A stretch of DNA of 64,000 bases from Paenibacillus tyrphae (GCF_027925525.1 NZ_BSDJ01000017.1:83464-147463); one strand, 5' to 3'; positions 34,593-44,441 are shown, counted from the first letter of the stretch. A program made the numbers and translations. The notes: a model not told the origin generated them from the letters alone.

Positions 34593-36314
34593 TCAGCTTA
34601 ATTCCAGCAATTCCTTCACCTTGAGCTCCAGCTCAACCATGGAAAACGGTTTATGCATATACGCATTCGCTCCAAGCTGCATTCCCCGGCTCGTGTCCTC
34701 TTCCCGGCTGCGCCCGGAAAGAACGAGCACTTTCGTATGGGGCGGCCGCGTGCCGCGCTCCCTCATCCGTTCGAGCACGCCGTACCCGTCGAGACGCGGC
34801 ATCACGCCGTCGAGAATACACAGATCGACCGGGCTGCCGAGCAGCTCCAAATAAGCCTCTTCCCCATCGGCCGCCTCCTTGAAATCGATCGGCAGATGCT
34901 TGAGCTTCGCCATGAGAATCGAGCGCAAAATATTGTCGTCGTCGGCAATCAGCACCGTCTTGCGCGCCGCCGCGTCCGTCTCGGTACCGGCAGCGTCGCC
35001 GGTATACAGCATCACCCGGTTGCGGCCGCTTTGCTTGGCCTCGTACATCGCATCGTCCGCCCGCCTGATCCATTCGCTCAGCGTAAGGTCGGGCTGCCAC
35101 TCCGACACGCCGGCCGAGAACGTAATGTGAAACGATTGGCCCTCGTTTTGCGCCACGGGTCCTTGATGCGTCTGCCTCAGAATGCCTTCGATCGTCTTTT
35201 TGGCGTCGGCCGCAGACGTGCCGGGCAGCACCACCACGAATTCCTCGCCCCCGAAGCGGGCGATCAGATCCGTAGCGCGCAGATTCGCCTGCAGCAGATA
35301 AGCGAGGCCCTGCAGGACCAGATCCCCGATCGGATGCCCGTACGTATCGTTGATCGACTTGAACCGGTCAATATCGATGAATACCATCGAGATCGTCCCG
35401 GGATACCGTGCGACGCGCTGCAGCTCGACTTGAATTTGGTGATCGAAATACCGCCGGTTGTACACTCCCGTCAACGGGTCGCGGAATGCCATTTGCTCGA
35501 ACGTCTTGGTCCGCTTGAGCAGGCTGTAGATACGGGCGGCCAGCTCTTCGTATTGAAACGGCTTGACCACGTAGTCGTCCGCGCCCAAATAGAAGCAGCG
35601 GACCTTGTCGTAGACGTCGCTGCGCCCGGACAGCACGATCAGGGGCACAAGCTTTAAATTCGGGTCTTCCTTCAAAAATTCGAACAGCTCGTAGCCGCTG
35701 CCCGGATGCATCATGAGATCGAGCGAAATCAAGTCGTACGAACGCTCGCGGATGAGCCGCTGCGCCGAACTGACGTCTGCGGCTTCATCCACCTCGTAGC
35801 CGTCCAGCTTCAAACGCCGGACCAGATAAGCCCGCAGCACATCGTCATCGTCGATCACAAGCAGCCGTTCGCCTTGCGGAGGCGTCAGGGTGCGCTGCAA
35901 CTGTCCCTGCTGCTCATCCGGCTCCAGCTCGCGTACAATGGTATCGATCTCCAATTCCAATTCGAGCACCAACGCAAGGGAAGCCTGCGAGCATTGCCGA
36001 AACCGTACCCGAACCGACGCTGACGCCACAGCTTCCTCGTCCTGCGACCATTCCCAGTGCCCGACCAATTTCTCGGCCAATACCCCGATGCGCGTGAAAC
36101 CGAACATCGGCGCGCTGCCTTTCAGCGTATGTACGATACGGTAAAACCGGCGGGCCGTCTCGGACGTATCCTCCGGCTCCGCATCCTCAGTCCAATGCCG
36201 CAGCTGCTGCAGCTGCTTATTCAGCTCGCGAATATATTTTTTCCGGCCTTCCTTCAGCAGCCGGGCCTCTCGTTTCATCCGGTCGTCAGAGGGTGTTTGA
36301 TGCAAAGCCTTCAC
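34593..36314 (-). CDS. HPt-REC-GGDEF-REC diguanylate cyclase
   Basis: A 573-residue soluble signalling protein. An HPt domain has its phospho-acceptor His62 (VHTLKGSAPMFGF). Then come REC1 (about 148-265; LDLMMHPGSGYE), GGDEF (about 275-430; ARFGGEEFVVV, with RATD inhibitory site) and REC2 (about 455-573; LDGVMPRLDGY). GTG start with GGAG 7 nt before. The operon partner is the lone REC protein 29 bp upstream. A phosphorelay probably sets c-di-GMP synthesis. No histidine kinase lies next to it. Confidence 0.93.
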   Translation of the reverse strand: MKALHQTPSDDRMKREARLLKEGRKKYIRELNKQLQQLRHWTEDAEPEDTSETARRFYRIVHTLKGSAPMFGFTRIGVLAEKLVGHWEWSQDEEAVASASVRVRFRQCSQASLALVLELELEIDTIVRELEPDEQQGQLQRTLTPPQGERLLVIDDDDVLRAYLVRRLKLDGYEVDEAADVSSAQRLIRERSYDLISLDLMMHPGSGYELFEFLKEDPNLKLVPLIVLSGRSDVYDKVRCFYLGADDYVVKPFQYEELAARIYSLLKRTKTFEQMAFRDPLTGVYNRRYFDHQIQVELQRVARYPGTISMVFIDIDRFKSINDTYGHPIGDLVLQGLAYLLQANLRATDLIARFGGEEFVVVLPGTSAADAKKTIEGILRQTHQGPVAQNEGQSFHITFSAGVSEWQPDLTLSEWIRRADDAMYEAKQSGRNRVMLYTGDAAGTETDAAARKTVLIADDDNILRSILMAKLKHLPIDFKEAADGEEAYLELLGSPVDLCILDGVMPRLDGYGVLERMRERGTRPPHTKVLVLSGRSREEDTSRGMQLGANAYMHKPFSMVELELKVKELLELS

Positions 36315-36343
36315 TTCCCGTCTCCGGTATAAATTTCTATCGG

Positions 36344-36727
36344 TTAACGCGCGTCGCGCCGGATCAGCTCTTCCACGGTATCCAGCAGCTGCAGCGGACT
36401 AAACGGTTTGACGATATATTGCGTAACGCCCGCCGCCTTGGCACGTTCCCGGTCCTTATCCAACGCTTTGGCCGTCAAAAGAATAACCGGCGTATCCGCA
36501 TTCGGATTCGTATGGCCGCGAAGCCATTCGCAAACTTCCACTCCGGTGCGTTCGGGCATCATATAGTCCAGAATAATTAAGTCGAACGGCCGCTCCTGCA
36601 AATAGGCGAGCGCCTGCGCCCCATCCTCCGCTTCGGTAAGCTCGTATCCTTCCTCGGCCAACGTTTCCGTTAGTAAGAACCGCAAGGCCGCTTCGTCATC
36701 GGCCAATAAAATTTTATAAGGTGCCAT
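36344..36727 (-). CDS. Single-domain response regulator
   Basis: A 127-residue stand-alone receiver (ILLADDEAALRFLL, phospho-Asp in LIILDYMMPERTG, Thr/Lys in VILLTAKA and IVKPFSPLQLL). All switch residues are present. It is the first gene of a two-gene unit with the HPt-REC-GGDEF-REC protein and may pass phosphate to or from its HPt. Output domain is absent. Confidence 0.92.
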   Translation of the reverse strand: MAPYKILLADDEAALRFLLTETLAEEGYELTEAEDGAQALAYLQERPFDLIILDYMMPERTGVEVCEWLRGHTNPNADTPVILLTAKALDKDRERAKAAGVTQYIVKPFSPLQLLDTVEELIRRDAR

Positions 36728-36937
36728 AAGCCGTCGAACGCTCCTTCATGGTGCATGCTCTATGAGATCATTATAGCACGGATGATTGTGCAGGGTTACA
36801 GGGAACTTTTCAATTGTATATAGTTCCAAAGTACCATTTGTAAACCAAAAGAACTATGATACGATAAAAACATCACAAAATTTGATGAAAACTTTACTTT
36901 TTTCGAGCACTTTTTCCTAGCTGAAAGGAAGGACAAC

Positions 36938-37321
36938 ATGAATCCTGTGGACCATCTGATCAAAAAAGTATCCAAGTACGTTTCGTTCGGCCAGCCCGTT
37001 TCATCCGGGTCCTTGGTAAGTCAGCGCTTGTCTGACCCGCGCATGCCGATGCAAGCGTTTTATTTGACACTCCAGCCCAAAAGCGAACAAGAGCATTACT
37101 ATCATGAGGTTTGGCTGAAAAAAGAAGGCTCGTTTGCCATCACCGAAGCATGGTACAAAGACAGCATGGTCACCCGAAGCTTGGTTCAAGACAATATTTC
37201 TTATGAGCAGTTGATTAACGCAATCGGCGAGGAACAGTCCCATCATGTCGTTCTGCGAATGACGGAAATCGTCAAGAAGTCGGAACGGGAGGATTGGAGA
37301 CCGTATTCCAGACGAGCCTGA
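36938..37321 (+). CDS. Hypothetical protein, 127 residues
   Basis: A soluble protein that I do not recognise. It has no signal peptide or membrane segment. It is mixed alpha/beta with a Gln-rich middle (QPKSEQEHYYHEVWLKKEGSF) and a basic C-terminus. GAAAGGAAGG stands before the ATG. It is a single gene between the REC protein and the gamma-glutamyl-cyclotransferase-like gene. Confidence 0.65.
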   Translation: MNPVDHLIKKVSKYVSFGQPVSSGSLVSQRLSDPRMPMQAFYLTLQPKSEQEHYYHEVWLKKEGSFAITEAWYKDSMVTRSLVQDNISYEQLINAIGEEQSHHVVLRMTEIVKKSEREDWRPYSRRA

Positions 37322-37333
37322 TTGAGACAGGCT

Positions 37334-37810
37334 TCAAAGCATGCTGCCATGCTCTTGCTTCCTGCGGGCATATTCGCGCCAGGATCCGCCGTTAATGCGT
37401 GGATATCCCCGCGGCTCGTTCCACAAGTAGATCCATCCCTCGCACTCTTCCCGCCGGATGTCGCGCACCCAGACGCGTTCATAATCGTTCCGCGCGTCGG
37501 GCCCGTAATACTCCTCCAGTTCGTCCATCCGATTCAGACCTTCCTGCGTCACGACCAGCCATTCGCCTTCGACGTCCGTCTCGCTACCGCAGCCCGACAG
37601 GACGAGTCCGGGATACGCTCCCGCATCGAACAATGCGCCGCGCACCCGTCCGGGCCGGACCGAGAGCACATAAGGCGCGACCACATGATGGTTCGACTCG
37701 CCGACCAACAGCGTGCCATAGACGAAAACCCGGATCAGATCGGTTCCCTCCTTCAACCCAACCTGCGAATTGCTTCCCTGGCGACGGTTGCCGGCTGGAG
37801 TAAATACCAT
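37334..37810 (-). CDS. Gamma-glutamylcyclotransferase-like protein (AIG2/GGCT fold)
   Basis: A 158-residue protein of the AIG2/GGCT group, marked by VFVYGTLL near the start, GALFDAGAYPGLV, and WLVVTQEGLNRMDELEEYYGPD with the catalytic-like Glu. The frame begins at an ATG with a weak ribosome site. The perfect AAGGAGG at residue 20 instead stands 8 nt before a CTG codon (37738), so the true start may be there. Substrate is unknown. Confidence 0.8.
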   Translation of the reverse strand: MVFTPAGNRRQGSNSQVGLKEGTDLIRVFVYGTLLVGESNHHVVAPYVLSVRPGRVRGALFDAGAYPGLVLSGCGSETDVEGEWLVVTQEGLNRMDELEEYYGPDARNDYERVWVRDIRREECEGWIYLWNEPRGYPRINGGSWREYARRKQEHGSML

Positions 37811-37949
37811 TTTCTTCTATCATACCATATGCCGAGTTCGGGGAAGCGGGTGATTTGCCCTATCTTTGACAATGTGCCGTGTCCGAAAAAAGCAGACTGG
37901 CATAAATTGTCCATAAGACAAGTCTGTGGGGGAAAGGGGAGAGTGTGCC

Positions 37950-38090
37950 ATGCTTAGTCCCGAAGATGCGAACAAGATCATTCGCTTTTTGTCGGCGGCG
38001 TATTTTTGCACCGACTCGGAGCAGGCGCATAAAGAGTTTAACCGGTTGGCCAACGAGCTGCGCAAAGCTTCCGGCCAGCCGGAACAATGA
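37950..38090 (+). CDS. Small 46-residue protein
   Basis: ATG-initiated, MLSPEDANKIIRFLSAAYFC...ELRKASGQPEQ, with AAAGGGGAG 8 nt before the start. It is helical, with one Cys. I do not recognise a family. The strong ribosome site argues it is translated. Confidence 0.55.
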   Translation: MLSPEDANKIIRFLSAAYFCTDSEQAHKEFNRLANELRKASGQPEQ

Positions 38091-38203
38091 TGCCGCTGCA
38101 GGAAGCGGCGTCAGAGTGTTGAGAAGCCCTAGGAGTAGAAAATCTTAGAGAAATAGAGGTGGGGTATATCCCGTAAGAGTTTACGTCCGCCTCAAGACAA
38201 TAG

Positions 38204-38233
38204 AAAAAAGCCAAAAGCGTCCACTTCTGGCTT
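38204..38233 (-). terminator. Terminator after the CD3324-like gene
   Basis: Minus-strand AAGCCAGAAG-5nt-GCTTTTGGCTT followed by TTTTT. Confidence 0.75.
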
Positions 38234-38267
38234 GTTCCATTTGCGATTATTTTCGCTATCCTTTCGG

Positions 38268-38576
38268 CTAGTGCCTGGTGGACGCCGTTTCCTGCTGCCG
38301 CGAATTCAGTCCGCGGGTTTTCACGATGATTTTCCGAATACTGTCCTCCGACAGATGAAACTGACGGATCAGATCGGTGACCGTATGTCCGTTCTCATAC
38401 AGCCTGAAAATCTCGAAATTCCGACGCATAATCGACTGCCGGGTGCCGTTGTTCTCACCCCAGCCTGCGCGGGTTTGTTCTTTTTTCGGTATATAAATGA
38501 TTTCGCCCTGTATATAGTCCTGCAGTTGCTTGAGCAGACTAGGCGGCAAAATATCCTTCCCATTCTTGTACCCCAC
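38268..38576 (-). CDS. CD3324-family helix-turn-helix protein
   Basis: A 102-residue regulator with a helix-turn-helix (residues about 55-90: IFRLYENGHTVTDLIRQFHLSEDSIRKIIVK) of the Mor-like CD3324 family. GTG start with AAAGGAGG 9 nt before. Its ribosome site and start lie inside the preceding 32-codon frame, so translation is probably coupled. Targets are unknown. Confidence 0.75.
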   Translation of the reverse strand: MGYKNGKDILPPSLLKQLQDYIQGEIIYIPKKEQTRAGWGENNGTRQSIMRRNFEIFRLYENGHTVTDLIRQFHLSEDSIRKIIVKTRGLNSRQQETASTRH

Positions 38577-38637
38577 CGATGAAAGCCTCCTTTCGCGCCA
38601 TGTTGGCCAAAGCCCCGAAAGTTATAAGCATTTTCAT
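38539..38637 (-). CDS. 32-residue ORF overlapping the CD3324-like gene
   Basis: ATG frame (MKMLITFGALANMARKEAFI then GGVQEWEGYFAA) with the strong ribosome site GAGGAGGTG 5 nt before the ATG. It overlaps the following HTH gene by 38 bp. It could be a leader peptide or a small membrane-associated peptide. I recognise no family. Confidence 0.45.
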   Translation of the reverse strand: MKMLITFGALANMARKEAFIGGVQEWEGYFAA

Positions 38638-38805
38638 CTTTACACCTCCTCTGAGTTTTGCCGAAGCAAAACTGACGTCGCAAGCATTAGGGGCATGAAA
38701 TTCAGGATAAACGTCTACGCCGTCCTTATCATCATTAAGGATAAGCGCGTTTATCAAGGTTGACGCGAAGCTATAAGTTGCATTAACTTATAAATTCTTA
38801 TCAAC

Positions 38806-38830
38806 AAAAAAACACGATCGCCATATCGTG
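38806..38830 (-). terminator. Terminator before the 32-residue ORF unit
   Basis: Minus-strand CACGAT-6nt-ATCGTG followed by TTTTTTT. It ends the transcript of the mini-ORF at 38902. Confidence 0.75.
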
Positions 38831-38901
38831 CCTGAATGCCTCTATATGTCATGTATCATTCAATGACGGTTCAGGTGACGGTGAAGGAGAAAAATGCTTA
38901 T

Positions 38902-38955
38902 TCACTTGTTAGCAAACCCTTTTCCTTTTTTCATTGTGTCCAGTACCATTACCAT
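38902..38955 (-). CDS. 17-residue mini-ORF
   Basis: ATG frame MVMVLDTMKKGKGFANK, basic at the C-terminus, with GAGGAG 9 nt before it. A terminator follows at 38806. It may be a small peptide or leader. Not tested. Confidence 0.35.
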   Translation of the reverse strand: MVMVLDTMKKGKGFANK

Positions 38956-39054
38956 TGCACGACACTCCTCTCACCTGAATTTTTTTGAAGACACGGAATT
39001 TCTCTTACATTATAACCCATCGATTCTTGTATTGTCCATCCGCGAATATATAAG

Positions 39055-39120
39055 GGGCCCGAAGGCCCCCTTGACTGGCGTCTCCGCTTACGCGAAGACC
39101 ACCTCGGATACCGTAATCAT
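39055..39120 (-). other. 10-residue mini-ORF with downstream hairpin
   Basis: ATG frame MITVSEVVFA (39088-39120), AAGGAG 12 nt before it, then a GC-rich hairpin GGGGGCC-TTCG-GGCCCC. Resembles a leader-peptide unit. The rest of 39121-39293 shows no gene. Confidence 0.3.
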
Positions 39121-39364
39121 TGTTTCTGATCACTCCTTTCCTTAAGCGTCAGCTGGCCGGCTACATCTCCTATTAACTCATAATCGGCTGCCGTGCCGCA
39201 AGGTGGAAAACTTTTATAACGATTTTATCCTTATCCTGTCCGCTGCTGCGTCTCACGGAAGCTTATGCCCGAAAAACGCCGGTTCCCGTATTTTTGAACT
39301 GGCGCAAACCGCCCGCATCGTATATAATGGCATACAGTAAAGCGCCGGAAACGAATATAAAAAA

Positions 39365-39434
39365 GCTCGTATAATTGCAGGATGAATCGGCCTGCGAGTC
39401 TCTACCCTGCCTCCGCAACGGCAGGACTACGAGC
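39365..39434 (+). promoter_or_regulatory. Guanine (purine) riboswitch aptamer
   Basis: P1 CTCGTA/TACGAG with TATAAT-like J1/2, the core GCGAGTCTCTACC, and P3 ending CAGGACTACGAG. The specificity base in GACTACGAG is C, which indicates guanine/hypoxanthine rather than adenine. It lies upstream of xpt-pbuX. A -10 TATAAT stands at 39323-39328. Confidence 0.93.
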
Positions 39435-39519
39435 GGTACACATACGGACGCAGAAGGGAAGACCGCCGCTGCTCGCAGCCCGGCCGACCGTTTTGCGCCT
39501 TTTCTTGCTTTTGCGTATC

Positions 39520-39566
39520 GCTCGATTGCCCGTTTCTTATGTGGAAACGGACGAATCGGGCTTTTT
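39520..39566 (+). terminator. Riboswitch expression-platform terminator before xpt
   Basis: GCTCGATT...AATCGGGC with inner CCCGTTTC/GAAACGG stem followed by TTTTT. It lies 86 bp after the aptamer and 48 bp before xpt. Purine binding should favour it and switch the operon off. Confidence 0.85.
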
Positions 39567-39583
39567 GTGTTTATCGGGCTTAG

Positions 39584-40213
<630 letters not shown>

Positions 40214-40257
40214 ATCAAAACCGTGCCCAACAATCCATTCCCGGAGGTATCCTTCCT

Positions 40258-41589
40258 GTGTCTATGAATGCCAAAACAACCAGCCAGCCGCCGATGCGGC
40301 GGTTTTCGCTCGGCCTGCAGCACGTGCTCGCCATGTACGCCGGCGCCGTCATCGTGCCGCTGATTGTCGGCAGCGCGCTGAAGCTGTCGCCGGAGCAGCT
40401 CGCCTACCTGGTTTCGATCGACCTGTTAACCTGCGGTATCGCGACCCTGCTTCAAGTTTGGAGCAACCGGTTCTTCGGCATCGGCCTGCCGGTCGTGCTC
40501 GGCTGTACGTTCACGGCCGTCGGCCCGATGATTGCCATCGGCAGCCAGCACGGCATCTCGACCGTCTACGGGGCCATTTTGGCCGCGGGCTTGTTCGTCG
40601 TCATCTTCGCCGGACTGTTTGGCAAGCTGATCCGCTTCTTCCCTCCGGTCGTGACCGGCTCGGTCGTCACGATCATCGGCCTTACGCTTATTCCCGTGGC
40701 GCTGAACGATATGGGCGGCGGGGTCGGCAACCCGAATTTCGGCGCGCCGGTCAACCTGCTGCTTTCGTTCGGTGTGCTCGCGCTGATTATCGCCATGAAC
40801 CGCTTTTTCACCGGCTTTTGGCGGGCGATCTCGATTCTGCTCGGGTTGATTGTCGGGACGCTTGTAGCGGCGCTGCTCGGTAAAGTCAGCTTCGCTCCGT
40901 TCCATGAAGCTTCCTGGTTTCATATGGTGCACCCGTTCTACTTCGGCATGCCGACGTTTGAAATCACCTCCGTGCTGACGATGATTCTGGTCGCTGCGGT
41001 CAGTCTGGTGGAGTCGACCGGGGTCTTTCTGGCGCTCGGCAAAATATGCGACCGCGACATCCGCTCCGAGGATTTGACCCGCGGCTATCGCGCGGAAGGT
41101 CTCGCGATCATCCTCGGCGGCTTGTTCAACGCCTTCCCGTATACGACCTACTCGCAGAACGTCGGGCTGATCCAAATGAGCGGCGTCCGGACGCGCGACG
41201 TGATCATGACCGCAGGCGGCATCTTAATCGTCCTTGGCCTGATCCCGAAAGTCGCGGCGCTGACGACATTGATCCCGACCCCCGTGCTCGGCGGCGCGAC
41301 CGTAGCCATGTTCGGCATGGTCGTCTCTTCCGGAATCCGCATGCTCGGCTCGCAGGTCGATCTGAACAACCATGAGAACCTGCTGATCATCGCCTGCTCC
41401 GTCGGCATGGGCCTCGGCGTGACGGTCGTTCCGACGCTGTTCAACCAACTGCCGCAAGCCGTGCAAATTTTGACCGGCAACGGTATTGTCGCAGGCAGCT
41501 TCACCGCGATCGTGCTGAATCTGGTGTTCAACCTTCGACGGAAACGGTCGGTTGCCGATGCTTCGCAGCCGCAAGGCGCCGCGAACTAA
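40258..41589 (+). CDS. pbuX: Xanthine/uracil-type permease
   Basis: A 443-residue NCS2-family transporter with 12-14 membrane segments; it starts FSLGLQHVLAMYAGAVIVPLIVGSALKL, with the QTxGD-like region VVALGKICDRD near residue 260 and NAFPYTTYSQNVGLIQMSGV. Start GTG has GGAGG 10 nt before it. It is 44 bp from xpt and under the same riboswitch. Xanthine is the probable substrate. Confidence 0.93.
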   Translation: MSMNAKTTSQPPMRRFSLGLQHVLAMYAGAVIVPLIVGSALKLSPEQLAYLVSIDLLTCGIATLLQVWSNRFFGIGLPVVLGCTFTAVGPMIAIGSQHGISTVYGAILAAGLFVVIFAGLFGKLIRFFPPVVTGSVVTIIGLTLIPVALNDMGGGVGNPNFGAPVNLLLSFGVLALIIAMNRFFTGFWRAISILLGLIVGTLVAALLGKVSFAPFHEASWFHMVHPFYFGMPTFEITSVLTMILVAAVSLVESTGVFLALGKICDRDIRSEDLTRGYRAEGLAIILGGLFNAFPYTTYSQNVGLIQMSGVRTRDVIMTAGGILIVLGLIPKVAALTTLIPTPVLGGATVAMFGMVVSSGIRMLGSQVDLNNHENLLIIACSVGMGLGVTVVPTLFNQLPQAVQILTGNGIVAGSFTAIVLNLVFNLRRKRSVADASQPQGAAN

Positions 41590-41608
41590 TCGAGTTGACA
41601 TCATACAA

Positions 41609-41661
41609 GAAGACTGCGGCCTGTGAAACACATCATTCACAGAACCGCAGTCTTCTTTTTT
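41609..41661 (+). terminator. Terminator after pbuX
   Basis: GAAGACTGCGG-CCTGTGAA...TTCACAG-CCGCAGTCTTC followed by TTTTTT. Confidence 0.85.
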
Positions 41662-41679
41662 GCCATATATCCTATTGGT

Positions 41680-43263
41680 TTAGTCCCAAACGACTTCCCA
41701 ATTTCGGTTCAGCGACGCTTCGATCGTTCCCCGCTCCATAATATAGCCGGCCAGCAGCTCCGCCATATCGGTCGGAATGTCCTTCACGATCGGCTTCCCT
41801 TGGAACATCAGGTAGTTTCCGCCGCCTGCCGCCCGGTAATTGTTCATGACGACGTCGTATTCCGCTTCCGGATCGATCGGCTTGCCGTTGTAGCTCAGCT
41901 CGACGATCCGCTGTCCTATCGGACGCGAAATGTTGATGCGGTACTCAATGCCTTCCCACATGTCGTAATTGTAATGCTGCGGCTTCGGATCGCTGAATTC
42001 CGCACTCACCTGCACCGGACCGCTTCCGTCATAATGGGCAAAGTACGAGGCCGAGCGCTCCAGTGCGGCGCGGATATCATGCCCCGACACCCCGATGACC
42101 TGCAGCGTGTTCGGATAGATGTAATTGGAGACAATGTCCCGCATCGTGATATGCTCGGGAAATCCCGGCGAGATGTTGTCGAACAGCGCAGTGTTCGAGA
42201 TCGGGGCCCCCGACAGCTCCATCTGAACCCGGTTGATAAACTCGATGAGCGGATGCTCCTTCAGCCGGACCTGCATCGGATCGGTGATGCGCATGTCGCC
42301 AAGCAGACGCCCGATCGGCTGATCCAGCCATACCTGCGCAAGGCGTTCGTGCGGCTCCACGATCCCCATCACCGCAGAATCCGGCGCTTCGCCTTGCGGG
42401 GACACCAATTCCGACGCGGCTTCCAGCACGCGCCAGCTTCCCGCTTCCAAGCCCAGCGTCAGCGTAACTTTGCCGAGCCAGGCGCCTGCGCTGCCGGGCT
42501 GCACAACCGTCACCCCGTTGATGCTCGTTCCGCTGATGGAACGATGCTGGTGACCCGTGAGCAGCACGTCGATGCCTTCCACTTCGCGGCAGAGCGCGTA
42601 GCCTTGATTTTCCCCCGTCAACGGTTCCGTCGGCTCGCCGGATTCCAAGTGCCGCTCAAACCCTCCGTGATAGGAGACGATCACGACGTCCGCTCCCTCG
42701 TGCTCGCGCAGATGCTTCACCCACCGCTTGGCCGTCTCTACGGCATCCTCAAAACGCAGGCCCGCGATATGCTCGGGCTTCTCCCAATGCGGGATGTAAG
42801 GCGTCGTCAGCCCCAGCACGCCGATTTTGAGCCCATGTTCGAGCGTCTTGACCAGATAAGGCTTGCCGAATACCGGTTCGCCGGTCGCCTCATCGACGAT
42901 ATTGGCGCTGAGCCAAGGGAAATTCGATTCCCCAACCGCTTTGCGCAGCAGCTCCATCCCATAGTTGAACTCGTGATTCCCGATAACGGCTGCGTCGTAC
43001 CCGATCTCATTCAGACACTGGATCATCGGATTCGGCTCTCCGCCGTTCAGTTTGGCATGATGATACGCCAGCGGCGTCCCTTGAATCAAATCCCCATTAT
43101 CGATAAGCAGTAGCGGCCCGCCCTTTTGGCGCTCCTTGCGAATGATCGATGCGATTTTGGCGAAGCCCGTTTCCGTTGCGCTGTTGTTGGCATACTGGAT
43201 CGGCAGCAGCGCCCCGTGAAGGTCGCTTGTTTCCAGAATCGTGACTGTCAGCTTTTGAACCAC
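41680..43263 (-). CDS. 5'-nucleotidase/UshA-family metallophosphatase
   Basis: A 527-residue enzyme with N-terminal metallophosphatase motifs (LETSDLHGALLP, LIDNGDLIQGTPLAYH, VIGNHEFNYG, and VIVSYHGG/LLTGHQHRS) and a C-terminal 5'-nucleotidase domain (about 320-500). I chose the GTG at 43263, GGAG 11 nt before it. No signal peptide is seen, so it may act in the cytoplasm. It is convergent with pbuX. Substrate is probably a nucleotide or cyclic nucleotide. Confidence 0.9.
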   Translation of the reverse strand: MVQKLTVTILETSDLHGALLPIQYANNSATETGFAKIASIIRKERQKGGPLLLIDNGDLIQGTPLAYHHAKLNGGEPNPMIQCLNEIGYDAAVIGNHEFNYGMELLRKAVGESNFPWLSANIVDEATGEPVFGKPYLVKTLEHGLKIGVLGLTTPYIPHWEKPEHIAGLRFEDAVETAKRWVKHLREHEGADVVIVSYHGGFERHLESGEPTEPLTGENQGYALCREVEGIDVLLTGHQHRSISGTSINGVTVVQPGSAGAWLGKVTLTLGLEAGSWRVLEAASELVSPQGEAPDSAVMGIVEPHERLAQVWLDQPIGRLLGDMRITDPMQVRLKEHPLIEFINRVQMELSGAPISNTALFDNISPGFPEHITMRDIVSNYIYPNTLQVIGVSGHDIRAALERSASYFAHYDGSGPVQVSAEFSDPKPQHYNYDMWEGIEYRINISRPIGQRIVELSYNGKPIDPEAEYDVVMNNYRAAGGGNYLMFQGKPIVKDIPTDMAELLAGYIMERGTIEASLNRNWEVVWD

Positions 43264-43460
43264 CTTGATTTCAACTCCGTTTTTCCATAGAATTGAATCC
43301 ACTATATCAAATTTAGCGCCGGAGAACCATCCGTCGGGATCCAAAAATATTTTTCGACATTTTTAGGGCTTTTTCACAAAAAATTTACTATGGGTTATCC
43401 GAATCTGTGGTATAGTAGGAAATGGATTTTGATTTAACAAGTTAACAGGAGGTCCATTCC

Positions 43461-44429
43461 ATGTTTAAAAAGTTTGCAGCAGTCAGTCTGTCCCTGGTGC
43501 TTACCGCCGGGATTGCAGCAGGTTGCGGTACGAAAACAGAGAACAATTCTGCAACCCCTGCTCCTTCCGACAAAAAGCAAGAAGCGCCTGCGGCGAAAGG
43601 CTATCAGCCTAAAGAATTGAAAGTGCAATTCGTTCCTTCCCAAAGCGCAGAGACGCTGGAAGCGAAGGCGAAGCCGCTGGAAAAGCTGCTCGGCGACAAG
43701 CTCGGCATTCCGGTTAAAGTATCCGTCTCGACCAACTACAACACCGTTATCGAAGCGATGGCTTCCAAGCAAGTCGATATCGGCTTCCTGCCTCCGAACG
43801 CTTACGTGCTGGCGCATGACGAGAAGAAAGCAGCGGACCTGCTTCTGCAAGCTCAACGTTACGGCGTAGACGAAAAAACGGGCGCCGACACCAAAGACCT
43901 GGTTGACTTCTACAAAGCAATGATCATCGTTAAAGCAGACTCCCCGATCAAAGAATTGAAAGACCTGAAAGGCAAAAAAATCGCTTGGCAGGGCGTAACG
44001 TCCTCCGCAGGCTTCGTATGGCCGGCTAACGAAATGAAAAAAGCGGGCGTCGATCCGGAGAAAGACGTAACGGGCATCGAAGTAAAAGGACACGACAAAG
44101 GCATTCTGGCCGTGATGAACGGACAAGTGGATGCAGCGGCTGTGTTCCAAGACGCGCGCAATACGGTGAAGAAAGACATTCCGGACATTTTCGAGAAAAC
44201 AAAAGTGGTTGCTTTTACGGCTCCGATTCCGAACGACACGATCGCCGTTCGCAAAGATATGGATCAAGAATGGAGAGACAAAATCGCTCAAGCGTTCATC
44301 GATATCGGTAAAGATCCGGAAGGCGGAAAAATCATTTTCGACGTGTACTCGCACCGCGGCTACGTGAAATCCGACGACAAGAAATTCGACGTCGTTCGCG
44401 AATATTCCAAAGGCATCGGCCAGAAGTAA
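43461..44429 (+). CDS. phnD: Phosphonate/phosphite-family binding lipoprotein
   Basis: A 322-residue lipoprotein (lipobox Cys22, ITAAGCG type: LTAGIAAGC) with a PhnD-type binding domain (residues about 50-320; PKELKVQFVPSQSAETLEAKAKPLEKLLGDKLGIPV). It supplies the transporter phnC-phnE-phnE at 46.8-49.2 kb, which lies apart from it behind thrC and the LysR gene. AGGAGG stands 8 nt before the ATG. Confidence 0.9.
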   Translation: MFKKFAAVSLSLVLTAGIAAGCGTKTENNSATPAPSDKKQEAPAAKGYQPKELKVQFVPSQSAETLEAKAKPLEKLLGDKLGIPVKVSVSTNYNTVIEAMASKQVDIGFLPPNAYVLAHDEKKAADLLLQAQRYGVDEKTGADTKDLVDFYKAMIIVKADSPIKELKDLKGKKIAWQGVTSSAGFVWPANEMKKAGVDPEKDVTGIEVKGHDKGILAVMNGQVDAAAVFQDARNTVKKDIPDIFEKTKVVAFTAPIPNDTIAVRKDMDQEWRDKIAQAFIDIGKDPEGGKIIFDVYSHRGYVKSDDKKFDVVREYSKGIGQK

Positions 44430-44441
44430 TATAAGATTTCA

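Noticed and set aside
41623..43113. 496-codon plus-strand open frame opposite the nucleotidase
   Set aside because: Antisense to a gene with clear metallophosphatase motifs; composition is that of a shadow frame.
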